Assembly: GCA_017308135.1 (NCBI GenBank)
Contig: JAFKFM010000009.1
Location: 496,001-560,000 of the forward strand
Direction: 5' to 3'
Origin: Alphaproteobacteria bacterium
GTDB lineage: Bacteria > Pseudomonadota > Alphaproteobacteria > CACIAM-22H2
Length of the DNA: 64,000 bases
The notes beneath the pieces were generated by a model that made no database searches, was not told the DNA's origin, and was given only the letters and a program-made list of their open reading frames with translations. Below are positions 63,010 to 64,000 of this stretch, in pieces (position 1 is the first letter of the stretch; the number at the start of each line of letters is the position of its first letter). The position numbers and the translations under genes are program-made.

Positions 63010-63218
63010 GTTCGCCCCCCAAATCTAGCGTTCGATTCGCCGGACCCTGTGCAAGAATTCAAAATCTTGTGGGTCGTCCGGGCAAAGTGCTTGATCCCTT
63101 GACTCTCGTTTGGCACCCTAACCCTAGTGGTTGAACGTCGAGTCGCAAGCCCCCTCCATCGCGGACTTGCGCCTGACGGACGCCGAAAGGGTAAATCCCG
63201 ATTGGGAGTCTACAGGGC

Positions 63219-63722
63219 ATGGTCGACGTCTCGGTACAGACTTCCGAATACGCATCTAACCCTCTGGATATCATCGAAGAAATCGTCACCGCCAATGAAT
63301 GGCCGTTCGATCGTTCGGCCGAAGAGGAGTTGGTGGCGCAGGTTCCCGGGCGCTGGTGCGACTACCGCATCTACTTCGCCTGGAACGAGGATATGAGCGC
63401 GCTGCACTTCTCCTGCGCGCTCGACCTCAAACTGCCCAAACATCGCCGCGGCGTGGTCGCGGAGCTGCTGGCGCTGGCCAACGAGCGCCTGTGGCTCGGC
63501 CATTTCGACCTGTCGGGCGACGAAGGCCTGCCGACCTTCCGGCATGCGGTTCCGTTGCGCGGGGCGCGCGGCGCCACGGTCGAACAGATCGAAGATCTGG
63601 TCGATGTCGCCCTGTCGGAATGCGAGCGCTTCTACCCGGCGTTCCAATACGTCGTGTGGGGCGGCAAGGATCCGGCCGAAGCGGTCGCCGCTGCGTGCCT
63701 CGATCCGATGGGCGAAGCGTAA
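63219..63722 (+). CDS. YbjN-domain protein
   Basis: 167 residues with no signal peptide. The YbjN (type III secretion chaperone-like) fold is suggested by NPLDIIEEIVTANEWPFDRS, DYRIYFAWNEDMSALHFSCA, LDLKLPKHRRGVVAELLALA and RLWLGHFDLSGDEGLPTFRH. A GGGAGTCTACAGGGC ribosome site precedes the ATG. Such proteins usually lie beside ubiK and proC in alphaproteobacteria, as here; their function is unknown. A perfect hairpin spans its stop codon. A TTGACT at 63099-63104 may be a promoter element. Confidence 0.85.
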   Translation: MVDVSVQTSEYASNPLDIIEEIVTANEWPFDRSAEEELVAQVPGRWCDYRIYFAWNEDMSALHFSCALDLKLPKHRRGVVAELLALANERLWLGHFDLSGDEGLPTFRHAVPLRGARGATVEQIEDLVDVALSECERFYPAFQYVVWGGKDPAEAVAAACLDPMGEA

Positions 63723-63732
63723 AGCTTCGCCC
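63710..63732 (+). terminator. Perfect hairpin spanning the ybjN stop codon
   Basis: GGGCGAAGC (63710-63718) pairs perfectly with GCTTCGCCC (63724-63732) around a 5-base loop that contains most of the TAA stop codon. No T-run follows, so it may end or stabilise the mRNA rather than act as a classic terminator. Confidence 0.45.
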
Positions 63733-63790
63733 CTCGAAAGCACGCGAAGCCTAAGTTCGACGATTGATTTTCGCGCCTGCCTCGGCCACA

Positions 63791-63810
63791 CCCGTTCCGC
63801 ACGGAACGGG
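63791..63810 (+). promoter_or_regulatory. Perfect inverted repeat overlapping the proC ribosome-binding site
   Basis: CCCGTTCCG (63791-63799) and CGGAACGGG (63802-63810) are complementary around CA. The distal arm runs into GGGAG, the likely Shine-Dalgarno, with the ATG at 63820. It could be an operator or a translation-limiting hairpin. Confidence 0.45.
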
Positions 63811-63819
63811 AGTGAAGCG

Positions 63820-64000
63820 ATGCGCACCAGCATTCTGTTGATCGGCTGCGGCAAGATGGGCGGCGCCATGCTCGAAGGCTGGCGCGCCGATCCCGCGTTG
63901 GGACCGTTCGTAACGGTGGAACCCGGCGACGGCGACGCGCCGTTTCGCGGCAAGAAAGACGTGACGTGCGTGAAGCGCATCGACGAAATCCCGGTGGGAT
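63820..64000 (+). CDS. proC: Pyrroline-5-carboxylate reductase, 3' truncated by window
   Basis: Only the first 60 residues are in the window. The Rossmann start ILLIGCGKMGGAMLEGWRAD is the NADPH-binding motif of ProC, which reduces pyrroline-5-carboxylate to proline. The order ubiK-ybjN-proC supports the call. The start ATG follows GGGAGTGAAGCG, whose upstream part is buried in a perfect inverted repeat. Confidence 0.88.
   Translation, partial: MRTSILLIGCGKMGGAMLEGWRADPALGPFVTVEPGDGDAPFRGKKDVTCVKRIDEIPVG

Overview
The window is 64 kb of high-GC chromosomal DNA, densely packed with genes that often overlap by 4 bp (ATGA or GTGA) inside operons. It looks like an alphaproteobacterium, probably of Rhodospirillales-like affinity. 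The evidence is the class 1-beta aspartate aminotransferase, an RpoH sigma factor with a DUF1244 neighbour, an ilvE / MarR / response regulator / histidine kinase block resembling the petPR region, the ubiK-ybjN-proC and lgt-methyltransferase-pgeF neighbourhoods, PHA metabolism genes and a DUF1194 protein. The genus cannot be assigned by reading alone. Both ends cut genes: a multicopper oxidase at the left and proC at the right. I see no insertion sequence, prophage, integrase or CRISPR array.

Layout, left half. 1-6.3 kb holds a copper oxidase, a DUF1194 protein, a sugar-acid dehydratase plus semialdehyde dehydrogenase pair, and an OhrR-type regulator divergent from a secreted alpha/beta hydrolase with TATCGC operators between them. 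6.3-14.7 kb is a catabolic or accessory zone: an RraA-family protein, an ABC sugar importer without its own ATPase, a translationally coupled phytanoyl-CoA dioxygenase-like enzyme, two aldo/keto reductases, a GST and a DJ-1/PfpI protein. 14.7-20 kb has a LysR regulator, a second GST, an intracellular PHB depolymerase, and an uncharacterised cupin plus TIM-barrel pair behind a perfect 25-bp palindrome. 20-24 kb holds stress and envelope genes (CsbD, BON lipoprotein, cold-shock protein, PRC-barrel, DUF2938) and a tRNA-Glu(CTC).

Layout, right half. 22.9-36.4 kb is mostly housekeeping: threonine aldolase, RluD-type pseudouridine synthase, RpoH, a carboxylate-amine ligase / N-formylglutamate amidohydrolase pair, glycerate kinase with pyruvate kinase, Dps, and an operon of aminotransferase, ketopantoate reductase, ABC exporter and hydratase. 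36.5-40.7 kb pairs a KdpE regulator and a shortened KdpD kinase with a divergent Kup potassium transporter; no kdpFABC is present. 40.7-50.6 kb is a long plus-strand run: uvrB-MFS-pteridine reductase-folB, then an AT-rich leader with DnaA-box-like sequences, then uvrC-pgsA and the molybdenum cofactor genes mobB-moeA-moaD-moaE. 50.6-58.2 kb contains envelope genes, ilvE, the MarR/two-component block, CsaA, a phasin with a clear sigma-70 promoter, and a TetR/COQ9-like protein. 58.2-64 kb is the lgt/hldD cell-envelope operon, then ubiK, ybjN and proC.

No obviously new multi-gene defence or mobile system is visible. The most interesting leads are the KdpDE-Kup rewiring, the cupin/TIM-barrel pair under a palindromic operator, the DnaA-box/AT-rich leader of uvrC, and perfect hairpins placed over the translation-initiation regions of dps, uvrB and proC.
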